Shown: positions 1 to 8,573 of the stretch, one piece after another
Layout: each line of letters starts with the position of its first letter
Numbering within the stretch: position 1 is the first letter of the stretch
Assembly (NCBI RefSeq): GCF_900209925.1
Contig: NZ_LT907978.1
Coordinates: 604,001 to 668,000, forward strand
From: Anaerobutyricum hallii
GTDB lineage: Bacteria; Bacillota; Clostridia; Lachnospirales; Lachnospiraceae
Reading direction: 5' to 3'
DNA: 64,000 bases
The notes under the pieces: model-generated
The model's input: only the letters and a program-made list of their open reading frames with translations
Databases searched by the model: none
What the model was told of the DNA's origin: nothing
Position numbers and translations under genes: made by a program

Positions 1-2078
1 CCAAATTAAAAAATGTAATTTTTACAGAAGGTTTGAAAACAATTAATGAAGGAGCCTTTACAGGTTCTATTATTAAAGAAGCTGTAATTCCTAAGTCAGT
101 ATCTGCTATAGGCAGTAGAGCATTTCCGGATAGTACAAAGCTGACTTTACTCAATGACAAATTGACAAATATGGGAGGAAATACATATAAAGTAATTCAT
201 AAGGCTAAAGCCTCTTTTTACTATAATTATGATTATGCCTATGAAGTTCTTGAGTTGGTGAATAAGATTAGAAAAGAAAATAATCTTGAGCCGGTGACTA
301 TGGATGTTGATTTACTTGATAATGCCATGTATAGAGCTTCTGAACTTGCTCTGTATTTTAGTCATCAATCACCTATGGGATTTACAGCAATCGGTACAAC
401 AGAAAATTGTGCATTAGGTCAGAAAACTCCTCAGAAGGTTGTAGATGCTTGGATGTCGGATGAACACAAATATCCTATTCTCTCATCAGATTTTACTGCA
501 ATAGGCATTGGAGCTGTCGAATCAAACGGTCAGCTACACTGGACACAAGAATTTTTATCTAAGGTATCAGAAGAAGCGATGCAATCTTCTTATAAAAATG
601 GGAATCAGATTAATACGATTAAATATACAACAGATATTGTAAACAATTTTTATCCTGAACAAGAATTGGTCAAGATTAAGGAAAAAGGAAATAGTTCTAT
701 CGTAAGTATCCTAAAGCGAGCGGTTCTATTACCTGATTCCGTCCATTATGTATCTTCTGATGAAAAGGTATGTACAGTTTCCAAAGATGGTAAGCTTACT
801 GGTAAGGAAGCGGGAAATGCAACAATTACAATTTATGCTGCAGATAGCGCTGATGAATATGCTCTGCAAACGACAGTCCAGGTGGAAGTACAACATAATT
901 GGCAGTCGAAATATACAATTGATAAAGAACCTACTTGTACAGAGAATGGTAGTCAGAGTATTCATTGTGATGTTTGTAATGCAATTAATCAAGATAGAGT
1001 AGGAGTAATCAAAGCAACTGGACATAAATGGTCTGCTTGGGAAGTGACAAAAGAAGCAAGCGAGACAGAGGAAGGAAGTCGAAGAAGAGTCTGTGAGAAT
1101 GATGCGACTCACATGGAGATAGAAGTAATCCCTGTTTTAGCTCATGTGCATAAGTTGATGAAGGTAGAAGCAAAGAAAGCAACATGTACAGAAGACGGAA
1201 ATAAGGAATACTATGTATGTTCCAGTTGTAAGAAACTTTTTGCCGATGCTGACATTGGAAAAGAAATCAACAAAGAAGATACCGTAATCAAGGCAACAGG
1301 TCACAAAGCAGAAAAGATAGCTGGAAAAGCAGCAACGTATACAGAGAATGGCTTAACAGAAGGAAGTAAGTGTTCTATCTGTGGAACAGTTATCGTTGCT
1401 CAGAAGGTAATTCCTAAAAAGGATATTAAAGGAGATGTTAAAAATCCGACTTCTGTTAATAGGGTAGAAAAGAAAATTACAGGAAATAGGAGTGATGGAG
1501 ATATTAAAGATTCAACATTTAACAGTCTCCAGTTAAGAGCTAAAAAGGCAGGAAAAAATTATATCAATCTGTCTTGGACAAAGGTTAAAGGTGCTTCTGG
1601 TTATATTATCTATGGTAATAGATGTAATTCGAATGGAAAAGTATATCCACTTAGAAAAGTTATAAGTACGGCAAAAATGTGTCAGAAAATTATGAAGCTG
1701 AAGAAAGGCACCTATTATAAGTATGTAGTTATTGCTTATAAAATGACAGGGGCAGGTCAGAAAGTAATTGCATCTTCAAAGACTATTCATGTGGCAACTG
1801 CTGGAGGCAAGGTTGGTAACTATAAGAAAGTGAAACTTAACAAGAAAATAGTCAAGTTAAAATGTGGGAAAGTCTTCAAGATAAAGGCAGAACAGGTACC
1901 TGAAAAGAAGAAGCTAAAGGTAAAAAGACATAGGGATCTTTGTTTCGAGTCATCAAATCCTGCCATTGCTGCAGTGAGTGCTTCTGGTAGAGTGAAAGCA
2001 AAGAAAAAAGGAAGATGTGTAATATATGTATATTCACAAAGTGGAACCTTTAATAAAATGACTGTTAGAGTTAAGTAA
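1..2078 (+). CDS. BspA-like/CAP-domain surface protein, 5' end outside window
   Basis: The frame is open from the first bases of the window, so the start lies upstream and the first in-frame TTG (33) is not a credible start. The visible part begins with the end of a BspA-type leucine-rich repeat (ITEGLK..NEGAF-like units), followed by a CAP/SCP-PR1 domain (nt ~230-570). It then has an Ig-like BIG2 segment ending GNATITIYA, several CxxC-containing repeats with recurring TGH motifs (nt ~900-1400), a fibronectin-III-like stretch with a WTKVKGASGY motif, and a final BIG2-like domain with SSNPAIAAVSASGRV. This modular architecture fits an exported cell-wall or surface protein of gut Clostridia. 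No C-terminal LPxTG or membrane anchor is visible. The substrate is unknown. Confidence 0.85.
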   Translation, partial: KLKNVIFTEGLKTINEGAFTGSIIKEAVIPKSVSAIGSRAFPDSTKLTLLNDKLTNMGGNTYKVIHKAKASFYYNYDYAYEVLELVNKIRKENNLEPVTMDVDLLDNAMYRASELALYFSHQSPMGFTAIGTTENCALGQKTPQKVVDAWMSDEHKYPILSSDFTAIGIGAVESNGQLHWTQEFLSKVSEEAMQSSYKNGNQINTIKYTTDIVNNFYPEQELVKIKEKGNSSIVSILKRAVLLPDSVHYVSSDEKVCTVSKDGKLTGKEAGNATITIYAADSADEYALQTTVQVEVQHNWQSKYTIDKEPTCTENGSQSIHCDVCNAINQDRVGVIKATGHKWSAWEVTKEASETEEGSRRRVCENDATHMEIEVIPVLAHVHKLMKVEAKKATCTEDGNKEYYVCSSCKKLFADADIGKEINKEDTVIKATGHKAEKIAGKAATYTENGLTEGSKCSICGTVIVAQKVIPKKDIKGDVKNPTSVNRVEKKITGNRSDGDIKDSTFNSLQLRAKKAGKNYINLSWTKVKGASGYIIYGNRCNSNGKVYPLRKVISTAKMCQKIMKLKKGTYYKYVVIAYKMTGAGQKVIASSKTIHVATAGGKVGNYKKVKLNKKIVKLKCGKVFKIKAEQVPEKKKLKVKRHRDLCFESSNPAIAAVSASGRVKAKKKGRCVIYVYSQSGTFNKMTVRVK

Positions 2079-2162
2079 CGATAATAACAGAAAGAAACTT
2101 TGTGATGGAGAAAAATAATGTTGAAGTAACAAATGAAGTTTCTGTGAACTGTAGTAAAAATA

Positions 2163-2257
2163 TTGACAGCAAAAGAGGTTTTTTGATATAATAAACCTAT
2201 CAAAAAAGTAGGTTAAAACTGTTATGATAGAAAAAGTCTATTGTAACAGTTTTTTTC
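2163..2257 (+). promoter_or_regulatory. Promoter followed by two hairpins, the second terminator-like
   Basis: TTGACA (2163-2168) and TATAAT (2187-2192) are separated by 18 bp, a near-consensus sigma-A promoter. Directly downstream is a small hairpin, AACCTA...TAGGTT (2194-2214). A second stem follows, AAACTGTTA...TAACAGTTT, ending in a T run (2215-2257). The second hairpin may terminate the surface-protein gene, but the promoter sits upstream of it. A transcript of about 60 nt would therefore end here unless it read through to the metal-binding gene at 2382. This could be an attenuator or a small RNA. The rest of the 2079-2381 gap shows nothing else. Confidence 0.45.
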
Positions 2258-2381
2258 TGCTTAAAAGAGTTTTGATTTTATTTTTGCAGATTTTACTTTC
2301 GAACATGAAGAAAGCAAGCACTTAGGTTAAGAGAATTTAAAAATTATTTTTGTAAATTTTTTTACTAGAAAGGAGAACATC

Positions 2382-3797
2382 ATGGAACGCAGGCAATTAT
2401 ATATTGACGGGATGACTTGTATAAATTGTCAGAAGAAAATAGAGAATTGTTTAAGGAAAAGAGTAGAGATTAAAGAAGCTTCTGTTTCTTATGAAACAGG
2501 AGTAGCAAAAGTTTTATATGATGCGAATAAAATTACATTGCAGGAAATTATTCGTATCATAAATGATTTAGGATATGATGTGAAATCTGAAGCAAACTCT
2601 CGGAAAGATATTGTATTGCGAACAGCGAAAGAACTGGTTGTGATTTTAGCAGTATTTTTGCTTTTACAGCATTTTGGAATACTTAACCGGCTTGCACCGG
2701 ATTCTTTGGCAGATGCGAGTATGGGTTATGGAATGCTTTTTATGATAGGGCTGATTACTTCGGTGCATTGTATCGCGATGTGCGGTGGGATTAACTTATC
2801 GCAGACATTGCAGAAAGAAACATCAAAAGATATTAGCCGAAAAATGTTCCAAAATACCCTGATGTACAATATGGGACGTGTTGTTTCTTATACAATTATC
2901 GGCAGTATACTTGGTGCGGTAGGAGGTCTGGCTGGAATTGGTGATGGTTTGCAATCTTCGTTTTTATTACAGGGAATTTTAAAGTTATTTGCAGGAATCA
3001 TTATGATAATTATGGGAGTAAATATGCTTGGGATTTTCCAAGGGCTTAGAGGCTGTTTGAAAAATCATTCCAGTAAGCTGCAAAAAATCAGTAAGATGCA
3101 TAAAATACAGACTTCATTTCTGCATAAAAAACGGATTCCATTTGTTCATAAAAAAATATCAGGAGGAAGAAAAACACCATTTATCATAGGAATATGTAAC
3201 GGATTTATGCCTTGCGGACCACTTCAATCTATGCAGATTGTGGCACTTGCATCAGGGAATATGTTTACAGGAGCATTTTCTATGTTCTGTTTTAGCCTTG
3301 GTACGGTACCTCTGATGTTAGGATTTGGTTCAGTGGTTTCTGCTTTTGGAAAGCATTTTACAAGAAAGGTGTTAAGAGTCGGAGCGATTCTTGTAGTAGT
3401 AATGGGTTTATCTATGATGATGCAGGGAACTTCTTTGTCGGGACTTGATATAAAAGTTGCAAGTGTTTTTTCAACAAAAGAAAGCAGTCAGATGCAGGCA
3501 GATAATACGAATGTAGCGGTAGAAAAAAATGGAGTGCAGTATGTTTCAAGTACATTAGAATCTGGTCACTATCCAGACATTATAGTGAAAGCTGGTGAAC
3601 CAGTGGAGTGGACAATCAAGGCTTCTGAAAAAAATATTAATGGATGTAATTACAAAATACTTTTACAGGATTTTAATCAGGAGCATACCTTTGAATCTGG
3701 CAAGAATGTAATCAAATTCACACCCGATAAGGAAGGAACCTATACTTATAGCTGCTGGATGGGAATGATTACAGGAAAAATATATGTGAAAAGCTGA
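2382..3797 (+). CDS. HMA - TauE/SafE-like membrane - cupredoxin fusion protein
   Basis: The 471-residue protein opens with a heavy-metal-associated domain carrying GMTCINCQ (residues ~10-17), the CxxC soft-metal site of copper chaperones. A membrane region follows (residues ~80-370) with the MCGGINL and NGFMPCGPLQ motifs seen in UreH/TauE/SafE-like (DsbD-relative) transporters. The C-terminal ~100 residues resemble a cupredoxin (VKAGEPVEWTIKA, YTYSCWMG) that would lie outside the membrane. The composition suggests handling or export of copper or a related metal or its reductant; transport itself is inferred from family. The start follows an AGAAAGGAGAA ribosome-binding site. A fragment of a lipoprotein gene follows 12 bp downstream. 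Confidence 0.8.
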   Translation: MERRQLYIDGMTCINCQKKIENCLRKRVEIKEASVSYETGVAKVLYDANKITLQEIIRIINDLGYDVKSEANSRKDIVLRTAKELVVILAVFLLLQHFGILNRLAPDSLADASMGYGMLFMIGLITSVHCIAMCGGINLSQTLQKETSKDISRKMFQNTLMYNMGRVVSYTIIGSILGAVGGLAGIGDGLQSSFLLQGILKLFAGIIMIIMGVNMLGIFQGLRGCLKNHSSKLQKISKMHKIQTSFLHKKRIPFVHKKISGGRKTPFIIGICNGFMPCGPLQSMQIVALASGNMFTGAFSMFCFSLGTVPLMLGFGSVVSAFGKHFTRKVLRVGAILVVVMGLSMMMQGTSLSGLDIKVASVFSTKESSQMQADNTNVAVEKNGVQYVSSTLESGHYPDIIVKAGEPVEWTIKASEKNINGCNYKILLQDFNQEHTFESGKNVIKFTPDKEGTYTYSCWMGMITGKIYVKS

Positions 3798-3809
3798 AAG
3801 GAATAATTT

Positions 3810-3929
3810 ATGAAAAAATATATTACAATTGTAACAATGATAATGTTGTCAGTGGCAACTCTTGTAGGTTGCGGAAAAGAAAAAGCAAATGGAGACACAG
3901 ATATTTTTGAAAACTGGAAAGCGAATTAG
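3810..3929 (+). pseudogene. Truncated lipoprotein gene remnant
   Basis: A 39-codon frame starts at ATG 3810 and encodes a signal peptide with a lipobox (ATLVGC at residues ~16-21), then about 18 more residues before a TAG at 3927. No globular domain follows, and the remaining ~70 bp up to the opposing AEC gene has no long frame. The simplest reading is the 5' end of a lipoprotein gene whose body was lost by deletion or frameshift. It was probably a partner of the upstream metal-binding membrane protein, because the gap is only 12 bp. A genuine tiny lipoprotein cannot be excluded. Confidence 0.4.
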
Positions 3930-4000
3930 CTTCTGAGTTGTGAGAGATATTAATGTCAATATGAGTGCAGCCATTGTTAGATTCCAATAAAGTAAAAAAA

Positions 4001-4933
4001 TTATATAGCAATCTGAAATAACATTACCATAAGTGGCATGGTAATAATAGCAAGCAGGGTAGTTACAACATTGATTGCACTGGCGTACTGTGAATCATTT
4101 CCATAAACCTGACACATCTGTGTGACGGTAGAGGCAGATGGTGTGATAATTGCAAGAAAGACAATCAGCATAAGCTTATTTCCATTTGAAGAAAATGTGG
4201 AAAGCTGACTGCATTTAATAAGAAAAAGTGCAATTATAGGGACGATAATTAAGCGTAAAAATGAAACGAAATATACTCGTTTATTTGCAAAAATCTGCTT
4301 GAAATCCATGCCGGCAAAAAGCATACCAGTAACAATCATGCTTGCAGGACCGATCATGGAGCCAACAGCACTTAACGTATTATTGATAATTGCTGGCAAA
4401 TGAATTCTGGTTAAGAAAAGTATGATGCCAATTGCAATAGAGATCATATTAATATTTAATACAATTTTTCTCCAGTCATAAGAGGATTCCCGGCTAATAA
4501 TTTTCTTGCAATGTGTCCATATAAATACAAGCTGTACACTCATAAAAACACAGCCATAAAGAATCCATTCTTTTCCTAAAATAAACGTCACGATTGGTAC
4601 AATTAAGTTGCCGGAATTAGAATAATAGATTGAAGCAACTTCCACTTCATTCAAATGAAATATTCTTCCCAAAATAGAAACAACAATCAAAAGAATTACC
4701 TGTGTCATAACAGAACCAGCAAGGGCAATAAGAAGTCCTTTTACTGTCTGAGGTGTGTAATCTACCTGAAAAGCATTAATGATTACACAGGGAATAATAA
4801 GATAAAGTACAATGACAGATAATATTTTACTATCCTCTGCTTTTAGAAGCTTCGCTTTTACAATGATAAAACCCATAAAGATCATAATAAAAAGCTGAAT
4901 AATTTGGTTCATAAGAAGTAAACTGATGTGCAT
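4001..4933 (-). CDS. AEC (auxin efflux carrier) family transporter
   Basis: The 310-residue, strongly hydrophobic protein has about ten predicted membrane segments. It carries AEC-family features: a conserved N-terminal GFIIVKAKLL segment, a central NSGNLIVPIV segment and a C-terminal stretch rich in small residues near SASTVTQMCQVYGND. Members export or import organic acids such as malate, or auxin-like weak acids. The substrate cannot be told here. The start at 4933 follows a GGAGATGATTTT ribosome-binding site. The gene runs opposite to its left neighbour and has no obvious operon partner. The length is normal for the family. Confidence 0.85.
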   Translation of the reverse strand: MHISLLLMNQIIQLFIMIFMGFIIVKAKLLKAEDSKILSVIVLYLIIPCVIINAFQVDYTPQTVKGLLIALAGSVMTQVILLIVVSILGRIFHLNEVEVASIYYSNSGNLIVPIVTFILGKEWILYGCVFMSVQLVFIWTHCKKIISRESSYDWRKIVLNINMISIAIGIILFLTRIHLPAIINNTLSAVGSMIGPASMIVTGMLFAGMDFKQIFANKRVYFVSFLRLIIVPIIALFLIKCSQLSTFSSNGNKLMLIVFLAIITPSASTVTQMCQVYGNDSQYASAINVVTTLLAIITMPLMVMLFQIAI

Positions 4934-5155
4934 AAAATCATCTCCTGGTTAAATTTAAATATTATGTAGTGCACATAGGTATGTATAAAATATATAGAAT
5001 GATTATTGTTGCTGGCTCTAAATGTTTCAATACATTCATCACCTGCCATAAGCCGCATTAATTATACAACAATTTTTATATTTTGTCTGTCTAAAAAATA
5101 TGATTTTTATATCCTCTTACAGCAAGAAGACTCCGACCTCTAAGGTGGGAGATAA

Positions 5156-5320
5156 ATTGCCAATCAGGTAGCTGAGTTAAATATCGAATACAAGTTACAT
5201 ACAATGGTATGTGATATTTCTAAAGATAAAGTAGTAACCGTAATGAACCGCGAAGAAGGTATCGTTATGTATCAGGCAAAGGAGATGCACCCTAAGAAAG
5301 AAGAGAACCTATATTTGTGA
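5156..5320 (+). pseudogene. Gene relic (about 54 codons), 5' truncated
   Basis: An open frame with normal amino-acid texture (AELNIEYKLHTMVCDISKDK, then VVTVMNREEGIVMYQAKEM) runs to a TGA at 5318. It lacks a start codon or ribosome-binding site and begins directly after a short palindromic sequence with GGTGGGAG at 5143-5150. It ends inside the left arm of the long hairpin at 5287. It reads as the C-terminal scrap of a lost gene, bounded by repeats on both sides. The family is not recognised. Confidence 0.3.
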
Positions 5321-5413
5321 CTCTATCACTGTGGGTTGAATATTCGCTTAAAGGCTCATATTCAATCCTCGTTCTAAGGCCACAAATATAGGTTCTCTTC
5401 TTTTTTAGGGTGC
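5287..5413. repeat. Long hairpin with 33-nt arms, third sequence type
   Basis: The left arm 5287-5319 and right arm 5381-5413 are complementary over 33 nt with one mismatch. The loop of about 60 nt holds a smaller inverted repeat (TTGAATAT...ATATTCAA). The architecture (long near-perfect arms, ~60-nt core with an inner stem) matches the other hairpins in this window, but the core sequence differs from both main families. Confidence 0.75.
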
Positions 5414-5595
5414 TGTCTTTGGCTGGTGGAGGAAAGTCAGAAGTTATTTTTAGAGAGATTTTTCAAAAGTCTATGATTTCTATTCAAATGGAAATATCCA
5501 GAAGAAGTGTGTCAATCCTTTAGACTTTAATTTTCCGAGAAGCCATAGACTGCTGGAGAATCCCCTTCCCACCAATTGTGGATTTAGTATAGTCA

Positions 5596-5712
5596 GAAAA
5601 AAGAAATAATCCCCTATCCCAGATGTGGCTTGGGAGCGTGTTTAAGATGCGGATGAGCATCTTAAATACAGCGACGACAGAGCAGATGGGATAGGGGATT
5701 ATTTCTTTTTTC
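5596..5712. repeat. Family-1 palindromic element, copy A
   Basis: The arms (5596-5621 region and its complement ending at 5712) form a perfect stem around AATCCCCTATCCCA. The core reads, on the minus strand, as the family-1 core CCATCTGCTC...CGCATCTGGGAT also found at 36494, 36729 and 62979. An open reading frame across it is only a translation of the repeat. The element ends about 20 bp before the Pho-box array of pstS and could end the transcription entering from the left. Confidence 0.8.
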
Positions 5713-5734
5713 GTCTCCACGAAATCTACAAATT

Positions 5735-5774
5735 TTTACTTTTATTTTACAAAACTATGGTTTTGAACTTTACA
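5735..5774 (+). promoter_or_regulatory. Pho-box array upstream of pstS
   Basis: Three TTTAC(A/T) units begin at 5735, 5746 and 5769, with steps of 11 and 23 bp, so all lie on one helix face. The same three-unit geometry appears before the Na/Pi cotransporter at 10045. PhoP/PhoB response regulators of Firmicutes bind TTTACA-like or TTAACA-like direct repeats with 11-bp spacing, and the cognate regulator pair is encoded at 12018-14024. Assignment as a PhoB binding site is an inference from this pattern. Confidence 0.65.
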
Positions 5775-5862
5775 TGAGTCCCGTATCCTTTAGAGGAAGC
5801 TTGAGGAAAGCAAGCTTAAGAAAGAAAAAAATAAAAGAAAGTAAGAAAGAAGGATTACAATC

Positions 5863-6744
5863 ATGAAGAAATTTATCAGCTTCGCGTTAATCGCAGCGAT
5901 GGCAGTAACTACTCTTGTAGGATGTGGAAACAAAGGTGGTAATGCAGCAGGAGGAAGTTCCGATGCAGCAATTACTGTAATGTCAAGAGAAGATGGTTCA
6001 GGAACAAGAGGAGCTTTTATCGAACTGTTCGGTATTGAAGAAGAAGAGAACGGAGAAAAAGTAGATAAGACAACAGATGAGGCAAGTATTACAAACAGTA
6101 CTTCCGTAATGATGTCTTCTGTAGCAAATGATGCGAACGCAATCGGTTACATTTCTCTTGGATCTTTAAATGATACTGTAAAGGCTGTAAAGATTGATGG
6201 TGCAGAAGCTTCTGTAGATAACGTAAAGAATGGCAGCTACAAAGTAGTAAGACCTTTTAACATTGTATTAGGTAAAAAAGTAAGTGATGCAGCAAATGAT
6301 TTTGTAAGTTATATCATGAGTGCAGAAGGACAGAAGATTGTACAGGATAACGGATACATTCCTGTTGATGAGGCAGCAGCTTCTTATAAAGCAACTGGTG
6401 CAAAAGGAAAAGTTGTTGTAGGTGGTTCTTCTTCCGTATCTCCTGTTATGGAAAAATTAGTAGAGGCTTACAGTAAAGCAAATAAAGACATTCAGGTAGA
6501 CGTTCAGACAACAGATAGTACAACAGGTGTTTCTTCTACAGTAGAAGGTTCTTATGACATCGGTATGGCATCTAGAGATTTAAAAGATGATGAAACATCA
6601 CAGGGTGTAGAAGGAAAGACGATCGCAAAAGATGGTATTGCAGTTGTCGTAAACAATGACAATTCCGTAGATGAATTATCCACAGATCAGGTAAAATCTA
6701 TCTTCACTGGTGAGACAACATCATGGAGTGACGTTAGTAAATAA
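5863..6744 (+). CDS. pstS: Phosphate ABC transporter substrate-binding lipoprotein PstS
   Basis: The 293-residue protein has a lipoprotein signal (TTLVGC at residues ~16-21) and both phosphate-binding signatures of the family, SREDGSGTRGAF (residues ~43-54) and GGSSSVSPVMEK (~187-198). It also has DSTTGVSSTVEGSYDIGMAS. The order is unusual: the SGTR segment, normally in the second half of PstS, comes first, and the GSSSVSP segment comes second, as in a circular permutation. It captures inorganic phosphate outside the membrane for PstCAB. It heads the pstSCAB-phoU operon (15-bp gap to pstC) behind a three-unit Pho-box array. Confidence 0.95.
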   Translation: MKKFISFALIAAMAVTTLVGCGNKGGNAAGGSSDAAITVMSREDGSGTRGAFIELFGIEEEENGEKVDKTTDEASITNSTSVMMSSVANDANAIGYISLGSLNDTVKAVKIDGAEASVDNVKNGSYKVVRPFNIVLGKKVSDAANDFVSYIMSAEGQKIVQDNGYIPVDEAAASYKATGAKGKVVVGGSSSVSPVMEKLVEAYSKANKDIQVDVQTTDSTTGVSSTVEGSYDIGMASRDLKDDETSQGVEGKTIAKDGIAVVVNNDNSVDELSTDQVKSIFTGETTSWSDVSK

Positions 6745-6758
6745 AGGAGAGAACAGAC

Positions 6759-7613
6759 ATGGCAAAATCTAAAGAAAAAATAATGGAAGTCGTTTTTCTG
6801 CTCGCTGCCTGTGTCTCCATTCTCGCTGTAGCATTAATATGTGTATTCCTTTTCGCAAACGGAATACCTGCAATGAAGAAAATCGGCTTTGCCGATTTTC
6901 TTCTTGGTACAACCTGGAAGCCGGGAAATGATATTTATGGAATCTTCCCAATGATTCTTGGAAGTATTTATGTTACAGCAGGAGCGATTATCATCGGTGT
7001 TCCGATTGGATTACTTACCGCAGTTTTTCTGGCATGGTATTGTCCGGAAAAGATTTATAAGGTTGTAAAACCGGCAGTAGAGCTTTTGGCAGGTATTCCA
7101 TCTGTAGTATATGGTTTCTTTGGTATGGTGATGATCGTACCGACGATCCGTTATAACATGGGTGGTACAGGAAGCAGCATTTTAGCCGCATCCATTCTTT
7201 TGGGAATTATGATTCTCCCGACAATCATCGGAGTATCTGAAAGTGCAATTCGTGCAGTACCGGGAAGTTATTATGAAGGTTCTCTGGCACTGGGGGCAAC
7301 ACATGAGAGAAGTATTTTCAGAGCTGTATTACCGGCAGCAAAGTCAGGAATTTTTGCAGGAATCATTCTTGGTGTAGGTCGTGCGATTGGTGAGACGATG
7401 GCAGTTATCATGGTAGCTGGTAACCAGGCAAGAGTTCCAAGCGGCATTTTAAAAGGTGTTCGTACACTGACAGCAAATATCGTAATTGAGATGGGATATG
7501 CAGAAGGTCTTCACAGAGAAGCCTTAATCGCCACAGGCGTTGTATTATTTGTATTTATCCTTGTAATCAACCTCGCATTTTCTATTGTAAAAATGCGTTC
7601 CAACAAAGAGTAA
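6759..7613 (+). CDS. pstC: Phosphate ABC transporter permease PstC
   Basis: This 284-residue membrane protein has six predicted transmembrane segments and the ABC-permease EAA loop region (ESAIRAVPGSYYEGSLALGA, then RSIFRAVLPAAKSGI). It also has the PstC-typical GIPSVVYGFFGM segment. It forms the phosphate channel with PstA. It lies 14 bp after pstS and 21 bp before pstA in one operon, with a clear GGAGAGAA ribosome-binding site. The length and motif order are normal. Confidence 0.95.
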   Translation: MAKSKEKIMEVVFLLAACVSILAVALICVFLFANGIPAMKKIGFADFLLGTTWKPGNDIYGIFPMILGSIYVTAGAIIIGVPIGLLTAVFLAWYCPEKIYKVVKPAVELLAGIPSVVYGFFGMVMIVPTIRYNMGGTGSSILAASILLGIMILPTIIGVSESAIRAVPGSYYEGSLALGATHERSIFRAVLPAAKSGIFAGIILGVGRAIGETMAVIMVAGNQARVPSGILKGVRTLTANIVIEMGYAEGLHREALIATGVVLFVFILVINLAFSIVKMRSNKE

Positions 7614-7634
7614 GACAGGAGATGAGTAAATAAG

Positions 7635-8549
7635 ATGGGAACGATGCAGCAGACAGCGAAAGCAGCCACAATGATAAACGAAGCTCCTATGAATCGTCTG
7701 TCATTAAGTGACAGATTAAAATCTTACAAAAGAACACCAGGTTCTTTGCTCGTTATGTTGCTGGTTGTTTTATCCGCAGTAGCAACGATTGCGGCACTTG
7801 TATTTTTGATTTTATATATTCTTGTAAATGGTATTCCGTATATCAACGCTGATTTATTTTCATGGAATTACACTTCGGAAAACTGTTCCGTAATTCCGGC
7901 AGCGATCAATACGGTAATTATGGCAGCGATTTCTCTTTTACTTGCCGTTCCTTTTGGAATCGGATCCGCAATTTATTTAGTAGAGTATGCTAAAAAAGGA
8001 AATAAATTAGTAAAAGTTATTCGTGTAACCGCAGAAACATTAACAGGTATTCCGTCAATCGTATATGGATTATTCGGTATGTTATTTTTCGTAACGGCAT
8101 TAAAATGGAAATTCTCAATTCTTGCAGGTGCATTTACATTAGCGATCATGATTCTTCCAGTTATTTTAAGAACAACAGAAGAAGCATTATTGTCTGTACC
8201 AGATTCTTATCGTGAAGGAAGTTTTGGACTTGGGGCAGGAAAGCTTCGTACGATTTTTAAAATTGTTCTTCCGGCAGCAGTACCGGGAATCCTTTCCGGT
8301 GTTATCCTTGCAACCGGACGAATCGTAGGAGAAACAGCCGCATTGATTTATACTGCAGGAAGCGTAGCGAAAATTCCAAGCAGTGTATTTTCTTCAGGAA
8401 GAACGTTAGCAGTGCATATGTATTTACTTGCAAATGAAGGTTTACATGTAAATCAGGCATATGCAACAGCGGTAATATTACTGATACTTGTTATTGCGAT
8501 CAATGCTTTATCTTCCTTTATCGCAAAGAAGATTACAAAAGCACAGTAA
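7635..8549 (+). CDS. pstA: Phosphate ABC transporter permease PstA
   Basis: This 304-residue permease has about six membrane segments. It carries GIPSIVYGLFGM, an EAA loop (EEALLSVPDSYREGSFGLGA) and the LPAAVPGILSGVILATGR segment shared with PstC. It has a longer cytoplasmic N-terminus (~40 residues) than PstC, as is usual for PstA. It pairs with PstC as the membrane channel energised by PstB. It is the third gene of the operon. Confidence 0.95.
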   Translation: MGTMQQTAKAATMINEAPMNRLSLSDRLKSYKRTPGSLLVMLLVVLSAVATIAALVFLILYILVNGIPYINADLFSWNYTSENCSVIPAAINTVIMAAISLLLAVPFGIGSAIYLVEYAKKGNKLVKVIRVTAETLTGIPSIVYGLFGMLFFVTALKWKFSILAGAFTLAIMILPVILRTTEEALLSVPDSYREGSFGLGAGKLRTIFKIVLPAAVPGILSGVILATGRIVGETAALIYTAGSVAKIPSSVFSSGRTLAVHMYLLANEGLHVNQAYATAVILLILVIAINALSSFIAKKITKAQ

Positions 8550-8573
8550 TTTATAGAAAGGCAGGACAATATC

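Noticed and set aside
5520-5720. ORFs across family-1 palindromes with recurring PYPICSVVAVFKM-like peptides
   Set aside because: The same peptide appears wherever a family-1 core is translated (also 36614-36799 and 62991-63182). There is no ribosome-binding site and the frame is set by the repeat, so it is not a gene family.
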